In this document: positions 11,101 through 22,084 of the stretch, one piece after another
Layout of the letters: each line of letters begins with the position of its first letter
How positions within the stretch are numbered: position 1 is the first letter of the stretch
Source: Membranipora membranacea
Lineage: Eukaryota; Bryozoa; Gymnolaemata; Cheilostomatida; Membraniporidae
Length of the DNA stretch: 64,000 nt
NCBI GenBank assembly: GCA_914767715.1
Contig: OU612075.1
Span: 7,130,001 to 7,194,000, forward strand
Direction of reading: 5' to 3'
Position numbers and translations under genes: made by a program
Notes under the pieces: generated by a model
The model's database searches: none
The model's input: only the letters and a program-made list of their open reading frames with translations
What the model was told of the DNA's origin: nothing

Positions 11101-14100
11101 AAGCGTACAAACTCTGATACATTATTAGTTTCTAGCTAGCCATTAAGTGATTCATGATCTGTGTCTCGTTTCTCTAGATCTGTAGCAAGAAACTTGCTTC
11201 AGATCTTGTGATATAGACATAAACACTCAAACCTCATAAAAAATGGAATGTTATCAAGTAGGAGGTGGCTCAGTTGGTTCGAATCCCACTGCAGTCCATC
11301 GACTACTATAGGGTTTAGTTGGCCCCAAGGTGTGCTCGGACCTGCCTGCAAACCGAGAGCAACCAATATTTCGCTGCACATGCTTCGGGATGTGGCGTGT
11401 GATAAGACCATCTGATTTTTTTTAATTATACATTGTGTTTTGATGTTACTGTAGGCTGGTGAAGAAGTCAAAGGGTCAGATGCTGAGGTTGTAGAAGAGC
11501 AAGGGGATGATGATAATTATTGCAGTGATCAACAAGAAGGGGCTTATGCTCGAGCGATTGACGCGGTAAGCAACAACAGCATTGTTGTGGTAACATAGGT
11601 CTTAGTTTGAAAAAAATTAGTAGAGAGGGCAAAACTCTGAAAGGGGGCTGTAAGCTCCTCCTGTGAGGTCTGGCATTTCAAGGTACATAAAAAGCAAATG
11701 GAATTTCCGAATAAGCTGATTCAAACACAATTTATTTGATTTCCTCCCTACCTCCTCTAGGGCCTGAAGCAGTGGAGCGAGATCCATATTGTCTTTTTAT
11801 CTTAGCCCTGCGATGAGGAGGCCCCTTACTTACACCCTAGGTTAAATGCTCGAAATTTCCTCGGATAGCTTGTAGAAGCATTCCGTTATCAAAATGGGGA
11901 AAGTGGTTGATAGTGGATTGCTACATCAACCTATCCTGGACAGTTTGAGCGTTTAAACTACTCACAACCACATTGTCCGAATTTGATCATGTCTTTCAAT
12001 ATGATGTGTTTTAGGCTAAATGGTTAAAAGAGTACGCAACTGCGTCACAGTCAGTACCGTCACAGGCTGCCGAAATAAAGAAGGATGTCGAATCTGATAA
12101 AGAAGTAAAATCGCTTAGTCCAGAATACTTGCTGATGCAGCGTGAACTTGTGAGTGTAGATTTGTTGGATGTCAACGTGGTGGGCCATCAATAGCCGGAG
12201 TCAAGATGGAACACTTTCTAGAATATTTCTTATTGTTTAGCCATATCCTTCTACAAAGGTATTGGTTGGTATACTGTATGATGAGCTCGCCTTCACTCAT
12301 GATCTTTTAACCTCCTCTACAGAATTCCCAACCTATACACCATTATTGGTGTCATACCAAGGATATGGTTGCAGGCAGTGGTAGACCAAAACTAAAGCGC
12401 TTGAACTAAAAAACATATTAATACTTTAATATGGTTTGATCTAAGTTTATATCTGGAAGCTACTTGTGGTGTCACCAACGTCATTTAAGTTTTTATATGT
12501 ATTACAGGATGCGGAGGATGACAATAATCAACCACCTGCAATCCCGGAAACAGATGCTCAGGAATTAGAGGAAGAGCGACAGGGTACGTTGCTGTCGATA
12601 GATATATATAATATAATATTTATATAACCCTACTATGCTGAAAAATAGAGATTGAATAAATGTGGGATGGTCGTTGATGGCAATATGTCTTAACCATTGG
12701 TCTGGAATGTTGTTTGAGGTCTCTCACATGGCTGCTGCTTTAGTCCTATGTGATAATGTCCGTTACTTGCTGGGTAATACTTTGTGAGATAATAGTGGAG
12801 CCTTTGAACTGAAATGTTTGCTCAGTCAGGGCTTGGATTATGGCATCACCAATGATTCAAACAGCTTAAACACCCACGCTAGGTTGCGGCCCTATTGAGT
12901 TTAGTCTCCTCAAAACCTGAGATGGAAACCGTGTTGACAATTTAAAAATATATGACATTACAAAGTGCATTACGGTCAGCCTAAGAGTCATATATACACT
13001 TTGATCGACCTCAAAATCTATAACGATAATCATTTTGTGGTACAGTTAACGTTGTGCTAAACAGTGCTAATTGACTAGATAATCTAGCATTGATGGGTCA
13101 ATTAGCAGAATCTTTGCACAAGGGCGGTAATCCCGTCTTATCAATAAAGCCAAGAATTGAATCCTGGAATACATACATATGTTCTATATGATGATTTGTC
13201 GCATCCTTCATCCGGCTTAAGATACTCTCTTATCGCCATTTGCTGTGGTTAATTTTTAAGTTATTGTTATGTCTGCTAAGGAAATGGAAGTTAAGATTAT
13301 GGTTCTCAATTGCAAAATAATGTTACAAAGTGAGCATTTTAACAGCTCTGCCTTCACTGATCCTTTGTGATAACAAGTTGTGTGGCTCATCCAATCTCCC
13401 AACAGCTAATATATCTCAGCAAGAAAGCGTCTGAGAGTAGGCTTTAACTTTCCACTGTTTGGTGTGATTAAACTTAAGTGGCAATTCATCTTTAGAGTTA
13501 ATGTTCTAGTTGCGTATTGTTGTGGTACCAACCCTGGAATTCAGGAAATTTGTTTTAACAAATTCCTGTTGTTTTCATTGGATTAATGGAGGATTAGTGC
13601 CGATTGATGTCCAGGGCGTATTCGCTGTTACGAAAATTGATTGCTGGTCATCATTCTTGTTCTATCAGTGTTTGTTAATAATGCTGGAAGTAATATAATA
13701 AATAGGCGGTTCTATACAAGACACAGGGATTTAGATAATTGGTAAAAAAGGGCTGAACTTGGCAAAAAATTCTATTACAACTTGATCTCCTTCCCCTACC
13801 AACCTTGGCTTATGTGGTAAAAACAAGCTTCTCAAGAGTTCATGTTAAAAAAATGACTTATTTCATAGTTTGTTGGAGATTCCATCCCCACAAAGCTGCA
13901 CAATCGCATATGACATGTTCAGTACCAACACAGATAATTGAAGGTGTAGTAGGCCTACAATGTGGCGGATGGGATTGTCTAGGTCTGGGTCTGGGAATCA
14001 AGGGCGGTCTATAAATTACTAATGATAACTACAGGGTTGATTGATGGAGTTTTAACGACTTATAGGTCATTGGCCAGACCCCTTATCTTGTTTCAGCCTT

Positions 14101-17100
14101 GATCGGCTTCTTTGGCCCCAGGTGCAATCACTCAAGAAAGCATCTTTCCTTGCTGGTAACTGGTTACTTTATTGAGATAAGACAGGTGATCCATCAGAGT
14201 TGCAGCCAAACTTTCCAAACAAAGGCGGCACATTATCCAAGAAACACTTAAAGATTTCTGTGTTGCTATAATGTGCTGTAATTTTAATGCTATTATCTAT
14301 TTTCATAATTTGAATCTGTACAAATTAAACACAAAGTAGTTGGTTACTGCATATAAATTTAATTTACCCTTTCTTATATTTCTGCAAGCCATATGCTTTA
14401 GTACTATGATGAGGAAAACACAAGGATAAACCTACTGGCCTCTCTTGATGCTATGACGGCTGGTTTGTTTCAGCGTTATGTGACATCTGTGTGTTTCGAT
14501 GAAATGTGAGATGGTACAATAAGTTCAACTCTTCGATTGTGTTTTTGTGTAGATGAGAGATCTCCTGAGGCAATAGAGGCCCCAAGTTCAGAAAATGTTC
14601 AAGCAGATATGGTGCAACAAGGTGATGCTGATACCACCAATGAGGAAAGTGCCTCAGAAGACGCCAGTTCTGAGATCAATGACGTAGCTAAGGAAGTGGT
14701 GAGGCAGTCAATATTGATGTCTATGGCCACAGACATCACAGACCACATTGTAGGCTCAGCCCTGGAGCAGATTAGAAGTCAAGATTTTGATGTAGAGTCT
14801 GCTTCAGTGTCCATCAACTCACCTATTGTAGAGATCATAGATGAAGCGAGCACTGAGAAGAATTATTGCAGCGATTTTGATAGCGTATGCAGTGATGGTC
14901 CTAACCAGCGAAGTGTAAGAGAGAAATATGAGTTTGAGATCAATAAAGAATCGTCTGAATCGATTCATAGTGATGATGTTCAAGGCCTCGTCAATCTGGA
15001 TCAAAACATGGCCTCATTATCAGTCCCTGTTATTCAAGCTGGTCCTCTCAATGAAGAACGACCCACTCGAGACTTGCCTTCGCATTATGTAGATGGCAGG
15101 GAGAGAGGAGACATGGTCAGCTCCAGCATCGATGACATCACTTCCCCAATTCTCTCTTCTGACTCAATAAGCCCCACTGCTGCTGTGAGGGAGATAATTC
15201 CCGATCCTGAAATATCAAGAACGTGTGATATGCACACCACTGCTAGTCTTCTGACCTCTGACCATCCAAGAGGGGCTTCCGCCTCTGCCCCTTTTAAGAT
15301 CCCCAAGTTCACAGTAACGTTTTATGGAGAAGATCATGAGCTGCCGATTCAACAGGTCCTAAAAACTGATGACACTGCTTCTACTAATGCCCTTGTTGAC
15401 AGCCTACCTACATGTGGGGACCTATCCATGAAACCTCATTCTGCCACAAATGATCGAGAAAACCGCACAGAACTCGATCAGGTCTCTTTCAACAAGGATG
15501 ATACACAGTTTTCAATGTCCACATCAGCCTCTAGTGGGGAGAAAAGTGCTCAGCCCCTCAATGAAGCTTTGCTGGAAGTTAAATCCTCTGATATTTCTAT
15601 GTCCAATGCAACATCACAGATCTCCTCTGAAGTTATAAAGATTGCTGATACTTATGCAAAGCTCTCATGTGGCAGTACCCAACAGGATAAGGATGCTGTT
15701 AATCATGTTCATACCGATGATGCTAGCCTTGTCATATCTGAGAACCAAACAGCCATGGTGAATAAATGCAGTCTTGGCGATACCAGTATCGGAGAATTGC
15801 AGTTGAGTATCTCTCATGATGCAAAGTCAGATGCGTCCAAAGCTGGAAACTCCAGAGCCGGAAATGCTTCAACATCGTCGTGTCTACACGATTCAAGACA
15901 GGATCATACTGAGAGTATTCATGATGATGCCGTTGATATGCAAGATTCTGCACACGAAACACCCAAATCCAACTCAGACAAGTTGGATAGCATTCAGGAG
16001 GAAAAAGTATCATTTAGTGATCCACCAATGTATCAAGAACCGGAGTCAGGTCAGATGAAAGAAGATTTGGAGAGGCTATCTGAGGAAGAGCTGATGATGG
16101 CTGAAGCGGAAGCAATGTTCTTTGATGATTTAGATGGCAAGGAGAACGGCGAGGTTGTACTTCAGGACCAGGAAGCTCAAGGGCCTGTGTGTACAGCTCC
16201 TGACTGCCGAACTAAGTTACCCATGACCCTTACATCAAGTGATCCGAAGCTGAATGCACTGGGCTCCAAAACTTCATGCCCACACCGATCTGGAGAGAGC
16301 AAAATTCAATGTCTCGATTTGTCTTGTGTTTGTCGCACAATATCTGGTAGCGGTCATTATCCTCTCGAGCTTCATGCTGCACTTGCAGAAACCAACCTCT
16401 CCATTTCAACCGAGGTAAGAGAGTTTGACAGGGCCAGTGAGAACATGACGTGTTCTGTGAAGAATGCTAGTGATGTTCCTGTGAAGGAAAAGCTGGAGCC
16501 TATGGATGAAGTTGTGAGTGGAGCAGCAACAGTCAGTGATGTTTCCGAAGCAAGCTCTGCCGCTGAGCCCCCTAAACCTGAAATCTCTGTACAAACTGAG
16601 AGTTGCCCGAAGCTAATCACCTTTTCTCAGCAGCCAGCCGACCCTGTTATTGAGACTGTGGAGGAAGAGGAACAAAACAAAGAGAAAACCACTGTAAAGG
16701 CAAACTCGACAGCCACCATGATGACACAGGCCACCAAGTCTCCCGAATCAGTCAAGTTTGCCTCGGCCACTAATCTGAATCTGAGTGATAAAATGATGAG
16801 AATCAGACAGGAGCAGGAGCACAGAGGCAGTAGTGGTGAGGGAGAGAAGAAAGGCAAAGTGATCACAACCGGTTAGTCCTAATTTAGACAAAGTTTAATC
16901 CAATAGCCTGCAATCCAGTTGCTCCCTTCCACTGCGGCTCGACCATTGGATTGGGAGCAACTCTGAATGCAGGCAATTGGACCAAACTTATTCTAGGCCT
17001 AGTTACACGCTTTTGTTAACCAAATTGTTAGCTTTGTCATGCGGTGAACAGTGGCCTCGTGACAAGGAAACATAATCACACAATTGATTTTGTTGTAACA

Positions 17101-20100
17101 GTTTTGGTGTAGATTTTTGGCTCAGGGTTGCAAATTAAAACTTTGTGGCGACAACTTTTTTCTTAATGGTGCCATATTGAGTTTCTTCTCTTGAGGTCTT
17201 TGTATTATGCTAATGGAGTTCTAGGCAAAAATTAATGTGAAGATGCCCTAGACACAATGATGAATGAATATGTTCTATTTTTTGCATTACATTCATGTTT
17301 AGAATAGAATATTCTGTAAAATGTGATTGATAACTTAAATTGGGTGTGTATCCTGGTGTTTTGGTCTAGATAAAGCATTATTGCCCTGGTAATTTGGACT
17401 ATTCCATCTTAATTACACTATCACACACCACAACTATGCATTTCAAGTGCCTTAAATCCCGATGGAACTATATATATCCAGACAAAATGATGTAACCTTT
17501 TAAACAGCGGTATTTTTAGTAACATGAACTGCCAAGAATGAGACATTAGTCTTTTTTTACGGCAAACATGACATTTTGATAACACATCGGTTTTGTCATG
17601 CCTTGCCCAATCTGATTTATTAAAATTTAGAAAGTTGTGTAATTAAACTTTGTTAATCCAAAACTATTTATTGCCATTGTGAAATTTACATATCTTTGTC
17701 AACCATAATATCAGCATTCCTTAGCTGAGCTACTGTGATTCTGAAGTTTTGATTTTTGTATTCGCTGACGCGCAGAATTGAATTGCTTCTCAAAGGCATT
17801 TCATTTTTTCAAGAAGCTTGAAGTAGGGGTACTATATTTAGATTCTCTTATACACATAGATTGGGTGTCTGATTTGCTCTTTGAATCATTTATCATTTAA
17901 TATTGTAAACAAGCAAATGATATAGTTGAAATTGCAAAACAGTGGTTTTAAAATGTACTCAAAATACTTAATGCCTGATAAACTTGATACTTCATTCTTT
18001 TGAACAGATTGGGTGTCTGCTAAGCCATTCCAGCCGCAGTCACCAAGTGTAGGCTGTCCGACGACTGACCACAGCAATAACCACTTCAACAACAATAACT
18101 GCCACGAAAGATGCAAGGTAAGGCGGATGAGAGAGGCAAATCCTGAAAAATAGATGTCATTTTTCATTTTTGGAACTTTTGTCAACCTAATCCCTTTCCC
18201 TTAAGAGATTATGGTATAATCTCATGAATATGAGACAAAATGCGGTTGCTGTAAATAAGACTTGAAGACATAACTTTTCTTGCTACAATCATATACAGGG
18301 TTGGAACGAGTTGAATCTGATGTCATTATGTCCTTGGAAACAGCAGATTTCTCCCAAAACCAAACTCAGAACTGCTCTCATTAACCTGTTGCCTTTGACA
18401 ACTACAACTATCCAGTCATAACTAGATAGAGTTCAAAAGATGATGTAGTCAGCTCATCTTCTTGTCTCCAAGGGTCATTATAGTTTTATTGTTGGGACGA
18501 TCTGAAAAAATTTATTTTCAAAATTTGAAGAAACAAAAACTTCAAAGTCATAATTCCTTTTAATGCGTATGACCTACACCTTGAAGCTTGCGGTATTTGA
18601 GTAAAAAGCCCTGGGCATCTTTAAGATGTTTTGACTGGGTGTTTTAATTGACATATTTTACTATGTCACCATAGCCTCACATCCTGGTTTTATGATTAAT
18701 AGATGTTTGGTTCATAATTAAGACAATTAATAAGTCTAGTAGGCTGCGCTGTTAAAATAATGTTGATGGCTACAACCGATAACCGCAATAATACAAGGAG
18801 ATGGAGTGGCAAGCTTGCTTTTCGCTACCTGGATATTGGTATTGCAGGAGTTGTAGGTCCCAACAGGGGAGCATTACTTGACTCTTTGTTCCATCCCACC
18901 CCCTTACCTTGGGTGTATCAGTTACTGTTTAGACCTGAGTAAGAAAGGTAAAGATATAATTTTTTCAACTGAAAATTGTCTTGTTTCAAACACATATCAC
19001 CCTAGTAGCATTTTTATTGCTTTTTCCAGTCTCTAGTTCCTCACTTTTTTATTTTTAGATTAAAGGGCATGTTGTGTCAGCGTGTGGCTGTAGCGTCAGC
19101 GGGAGATCGTTTGGTTATGAGTTTTCCATGTCTGATACGTTTGAGAATTCCGGGGAGGACAACTCGCAGGATGATGTGGTAGATATCATAGTGCTGCCCG
19201 ATGCCGGGGAACAGCCGAGGATTGTGGGTAAAAGTTTTCCCAACCACAACTCACCTCCTAATTACAACTGTAAGTTTTGCCATCTGTCAGAACTTAAATA
19301 AAGAAAAACAAATTTCGTTATGCAATCTTCATTAGAATTCTAAATATACAGTGAACTTTTGGTCTCAAATATAAGTGATCATCGCTGATGTCGAGCACAG
19401 ATCCCAAGTAGTTTCCAGAACCCTGGCACGGGATTAAAATTATTGGTTGCTATCATCACCATATCCTTAAGATATTTTCTAGACTCAGGTATTGCATCAT
19501 ACAGAGCTGTTGTTGTTGACTTCTGTCTGCTACTAGGATTAGGTATCCAACTGCATTCTTTGTTAAATCTTTTTCTCCAGATGTTCAGGATAATTGCCGA
19601 CCACCGCCTCCGATGTTTAGACCGCGACCTCCTCATATGCCTCCACATGCATTCCCTATGAGACCGCCTCATCGATACCATGCACCCTGCTACCCTCCAC
19701 ATCCTCCACATCCCCAATCCTTCCCTAGGCCACCTCCTGGATTCCCTCATCGCCCCCCTCTTCCCCGACCATCACCTGGAGTCCGCCCTTTCAGAGTACA
19801 TGGGCCGGGGGCTATCCCGTACCCTCCTCAACTGAATATCCCACCGCCTCCACTTCCTGCTAACTGTCAGAACATGGCGCCTCCACAACCACCTGTCAGA
19901 GTACCACCTGTCAACACAGGGGCACCTGTCACTTCTTCTATCACTAGCTCACAAGCACCTGTTACTTCTCCATCAACATCTCTACAGTCTAAGCCTGGTG
20001 AAAAAGCTGCTGCTTCTCCATTTGATAACCTGTCACCGTGTTTTGACAAGAGTGGCAGCTCAGTTGTCTTCTCTCAGAATGTTCCGTACCAGGAGATTGA

Positions 20101-20317
20101 TGGCTGCTGTTACTTCAACCCTAATTATTTCCCTCCCGATAAGCCACCACCGGGTCTTCAGTATGGTTACCCCCAGCGTGGTAAGCGACGTAAGGCTCTA
20201 CGTCTCAGCAGTAGGTTCCCTACTCAGGCAGGAAAGTTTCACCACCACGCCAATTTCTATGTAAAGAGTTGTGCCGAGGCTTCGATTGGTGGAAACTACA
20301 GGGATTACGAGGACTAA
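8196..20317 (+). CDS. Gene A: large acidic and Pro-rich protein, unrecognised; possible A-kinase anchoring protein
   Basis: Eleven coding exons join in consistent phase: 8196-8336, 8944-9108, 9865-9960, 10346-10510, 11455-11565, 12015-12149, 12508-12583, 14553-16871, 18008-18117, 19059-19269, 19581-20317. Total 4266 nt, 1421 residues. The start is the first ATG of an exon opening MADLLPEGS; upstream exons are not excluded. Exons 1-7 are very acidic and low in hydrophobic residues. Exon 8 (773 residues) is Ser/Asp/Glu-rich and probably disordered, apart from a predicted helix near residues 338-372 ending in ITDHIVGSALEQI, whose hydrophobic spacing resembles PKA RII-binding helices of AKAPs. 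Exon 11 opens with a Pro/His/Arg-rich run, then a compact C-terminus with Cys/Tyr/Phe and a basic patch (QRGKRRKALRL). No catalytic motif, signal peptide or membrane segment. Exons 3 and 5 are duplicates. I do not recognise the family; AKAP is inference from one motif. Confidence 0.8.
8347..8578. repeat. MITE-like element with short terminal inverted repeats, in gene A intron 1
   Basis: The left end (caggcccgtagttatag) is inverted at the right end (ctttgaaa-type complement of aagctacagccctg), giving ends of the form CAGGGCYGTAG. Flanking tatgtata and gtatatat could be a target duplication. An internal part (atatgccttaaattgct ... gacttttgcctcccctaccat-like) recurs at about 30015-30155. The size and ends fit a hAT-like non-autonomous element, which is inference. 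Confidence 0.5.
9165..9243. repeat. Foldback element, family A, copy 1
   Basis: A 79-bp inverted repeat: tagcctgtcttgacaagctt opens it and the exact complement closes it, around a G-rich centre. The arms continue through ttgtt/aacaa. TA flanks both ends. Two further copies are at 36665-36743 and 42967-43043. It lies in gene A intron 2. Confidence 0.85.
10129..10282 (+). repeat. 5'-truncated SINE copy, same family as 4806-5098
   Basis: The segment gatcaggaccat ... ctgtgtgcttgcacgcagta ... aaacggcgggtta ... ggcggtcaaataagacctag matches the body of the element at 4806-5098 read on the other strand, and ends in an A-rich tract. The tRNA-like head is absent. It lies in gene A intron 3, about 60 bp before exon 4. 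Confidence 0.7.
11264..11406 (+). repeat. tRNA-derived SINE, second family, copy with internal deletion
   Basis: It opens with aggaggtggctcagttggtt, an A-box-like sequence, and runs straight into cgaatcccactgcagtcca, a B-box-like sequence. The spacer between the boxes that is present in the copy at 45482-45637 is missing. The shared 3' part ends in gcttcgggatgtggcgtgtg, followed by a T/A-rich tail. It lies in gene A intron 4, close before exon 5. Confidence 0.75.
14684..14779 (+). other. Candidate RII-binding amphipathic helix in gene A
   Basis: Residues about 341-372 of gene A are the longest stretch in exon 8 with regular hydrophobic residues and no Pro. The core ITDHIVGSALEQI (14735-14773) places I, IV, AL and I at spacings of 3-4. 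The pattern matches the classic AKAP helix, where two-residue hydrophobic pairs alternate with two polar positions. The match is by eye to a degenerate motif, so it can occur by chance. Confidence 0.4.
16891..16989. repeat. Foldback element, family B, copy 1
   Basis: A 99-bp imperfect inverted repeat directly after gene A exon 8. It opens aagtttaatccaatagcctg and closes with the complement caggcaattggaccaaactt. Inner arms are gttgctccc / gggagcaac. Related copies lie at 37278-37394, 42138-42252, 55491-55610 and 62042-62154. Confidence 0.75.
18322..18486. repeat. Possible inverted-repeat element in gene A intron 9
   Basis: Sequence tcattatgtccttggaaaca near 18322 is roughly complementary to tgtctccaagggtcattata near 18466. 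About 165 bp lies between the outer ends. The arms are imperfect and no second copy was found, so this is weak. Confidence 0.35.
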
Positions 20318-20751
20318 ATACAGGAGTTGTACCCTCTGCTAAGAAAACTCTTTTCCAATCCATATAACTGTACACTTGCTTGATGCATGTTGGTGTAAAA
20401 TTGTACATCTATGTATGTAACTATGGAGGCAGTGTAAACTTGTAAAACTACAAAGTACCCTATAACTAATCAATGTACAATGTACAGGTAGAGATGTAAA
20501 TGTGTAATCGTATGTACACTAGGAAAGACGTACAATATAACGTATATCCGCCCACACAGTTTAATTAAGCTCCAAGACGGCAAAGAAATGACTTGAGAGA
20601 ATAGATATTTAAGTTGCAGTTTATTTATGTTAAAAAACGAAAAAAAATGATAATGCATGCATCAAAAAAAGCTTCCATCCACTATGTTATTCCTTATTAT
20701 TTCGCATTCAATATTATATAGATCATTATTTACTTCAAAGGTGAAAAATAA

Positions 20752-20993
20752 ATCAAAATAATCATGATCAAATTCGCAGAAATATTCAACAATTTGAACT
20801 TTTTTTAATCTAAACTCACTGAACGGACGTTGTTAAACAACATCATCGGCTCAAATTTTTGATCTCTAAGGTATCAAAATAATCATGATCAAATTCGCGG
20901 AAATATTCAACAATTTGAACTATTTTTAATCTAAACTCACTTAGCGTTAAACAACAACATTGGCTCAAATGTTTGACCCCTGAGGTATTTTCG
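20752..20993. repeat. Tandem duplication, 121 bp unit, two copies
   Basis: atcaaaataatcatgatcaa occurs at 20752 and again at 20873. Both units continue with the same order of aaatattcaacaatttgaac, aatctaaactcact, gttaaacaac and ggctcaaat. The copies are roughly 85-90 percent alike by eye. Confidence 0.85.
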
Positions 20994-21497
20994 GAGTAGA
21001 AACCACTTGGGAAATCACTAGAGGAAATTATTTCCACTCGTCAGCTGTCCCGGCCAATAATGTAAGCCATTGTGGTGAGATTACTACCATTCATTAAGCT
21101 CGTTTGATCTTATAGATAGTAACAAGTAGTTAGCACGCAATCACTCACCCTCATGACTGAACTAGCAGGAATGTCCGGGCTGTTTGGTTGAGGGCGGTTC
21201 CACCCTGATGAACCGCTCAGGAAAACATCCTGTGCCCTCAATGGTATGTCTTCACATTCCAGTTTGCCCAGGAAATCATTGTGGGTCCTCGATGGTATAA
21301 TATCACCTTCCAGCAAGGAGTACCCCTTCGGTTGCAGGATACAATCTAGGGTCTCATACCAGAGAGATTGGTCAGTTCACCTTAATGTCCAGGCTGTGTT
21401 GTTGAGGGCGGTTCCACCCTCCTGAAATGACCGGGAAAATATTCTGGTATGAATGAAAATTACATGATTTTAGGATACAACCTAGGGTCACATTAGA

Positions 21498-21622
21498 ACA
21501 AGTTTTTTTCCCTCTGTGATTGCGGAGGATCACCTATAAAGCGGTGTATCAAGCTGCCTCGTGGCACAACGCTACCGGACTTTTGCAATTGCACTCCGCC
21601 ATCACAGAGGGAACAAACTTGT
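21498..21622. repeat. Foldback element with about 30-bp arms
   Basis: The left arm acaagtttttttccctctgt continues gattgcggag. The right arm reads ctccgccatcacagagggaa and ends acaaacttgt, which is its complement with two or three mismatches. The 65-bp centre is unique in the window. Confidence 0.7.
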
Positions 21623-22084
21623 CATCATGTTACATACCAGGAAGGTAGATCAAGATTGATCCATTTTTCCCACGTAGGAGTTGCCCTCTTCTAGTGACAC
21701 TGAAACTTCACCTCGATCTTTAGATGCAATACTTGACGATAATCCATCATCCAATCCTTATATCTTTTTGGTCATCAGCAATTAATCATTCTGACCAAGC
21801 AAACAGTTGGCAAAAAATTTATTGTCTGGGTCAACTGTTGTGTGGCTTGCTTAGCTTAGTTTTCTTGAAAAGGCTGAAATATTTAGAAGGGCGTGGGGGG
21901 AGTTGGCGCTCGTCTCCACAGCTATAGGTGATGTGACCAAAAGGATTTAAAAGAAAAACAATGGAAAAGGGCATTTACCACCAAAGATTTCCTGACCCTC
22001 ACCATGTGCATCAGGATACTAGACTTGCAGACGAAGCTTCATGTTATAAATTCATGAAGTATTTTGGGTAAAAGTGGATTTAGC

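Larger units (their letters stand above)
9330..11620 (+). repeat. Segmental tandem duplication including gene A exons 3 and 5
   Basis: Sequence around 9330-10010 is related to sequence around 10965-11620. Shared landmarks in order are gggttaatccgttattagc / gggtaatccgtcattagc, then gtggtttccgcaa (9721 and 11090), then the exon pair 9865-9960 and 11455-11565, then gtggtaacctagg / gtggtaacatagg just after each donor. The two exons encode EEQGRDENDCSDQQEEAYA and EEQGDDDNYCSDQQEGAYA. The duplication therefore copied an exon together with intron on both sides. A SINE inserted only in the second copy (11264-11406). Confidence 0.85.
20318..22084. other. Gene A 3' UTR and intergenic DNA
   Basis: The stop of gene A at 20315-20317 is followed by AT-rich sequence with an AATAAA at 20748-20753 that could be its poly(A) signal. 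Beyond it lie the tandem duplication at 20752-20990, repeated gagggcggttccaccct motifs at about 21190 and 21403, a foldback at 21498-21622 and a half copy of family B near 21638-21700. No gene recognised. Confidence 0.45.

Noticed and set aside
11199-11471. 90-codon minus-strand frame before gene A exon 5
   Set aside because: It runs through the SINE at 11264-11406 and has no coding features of its own.
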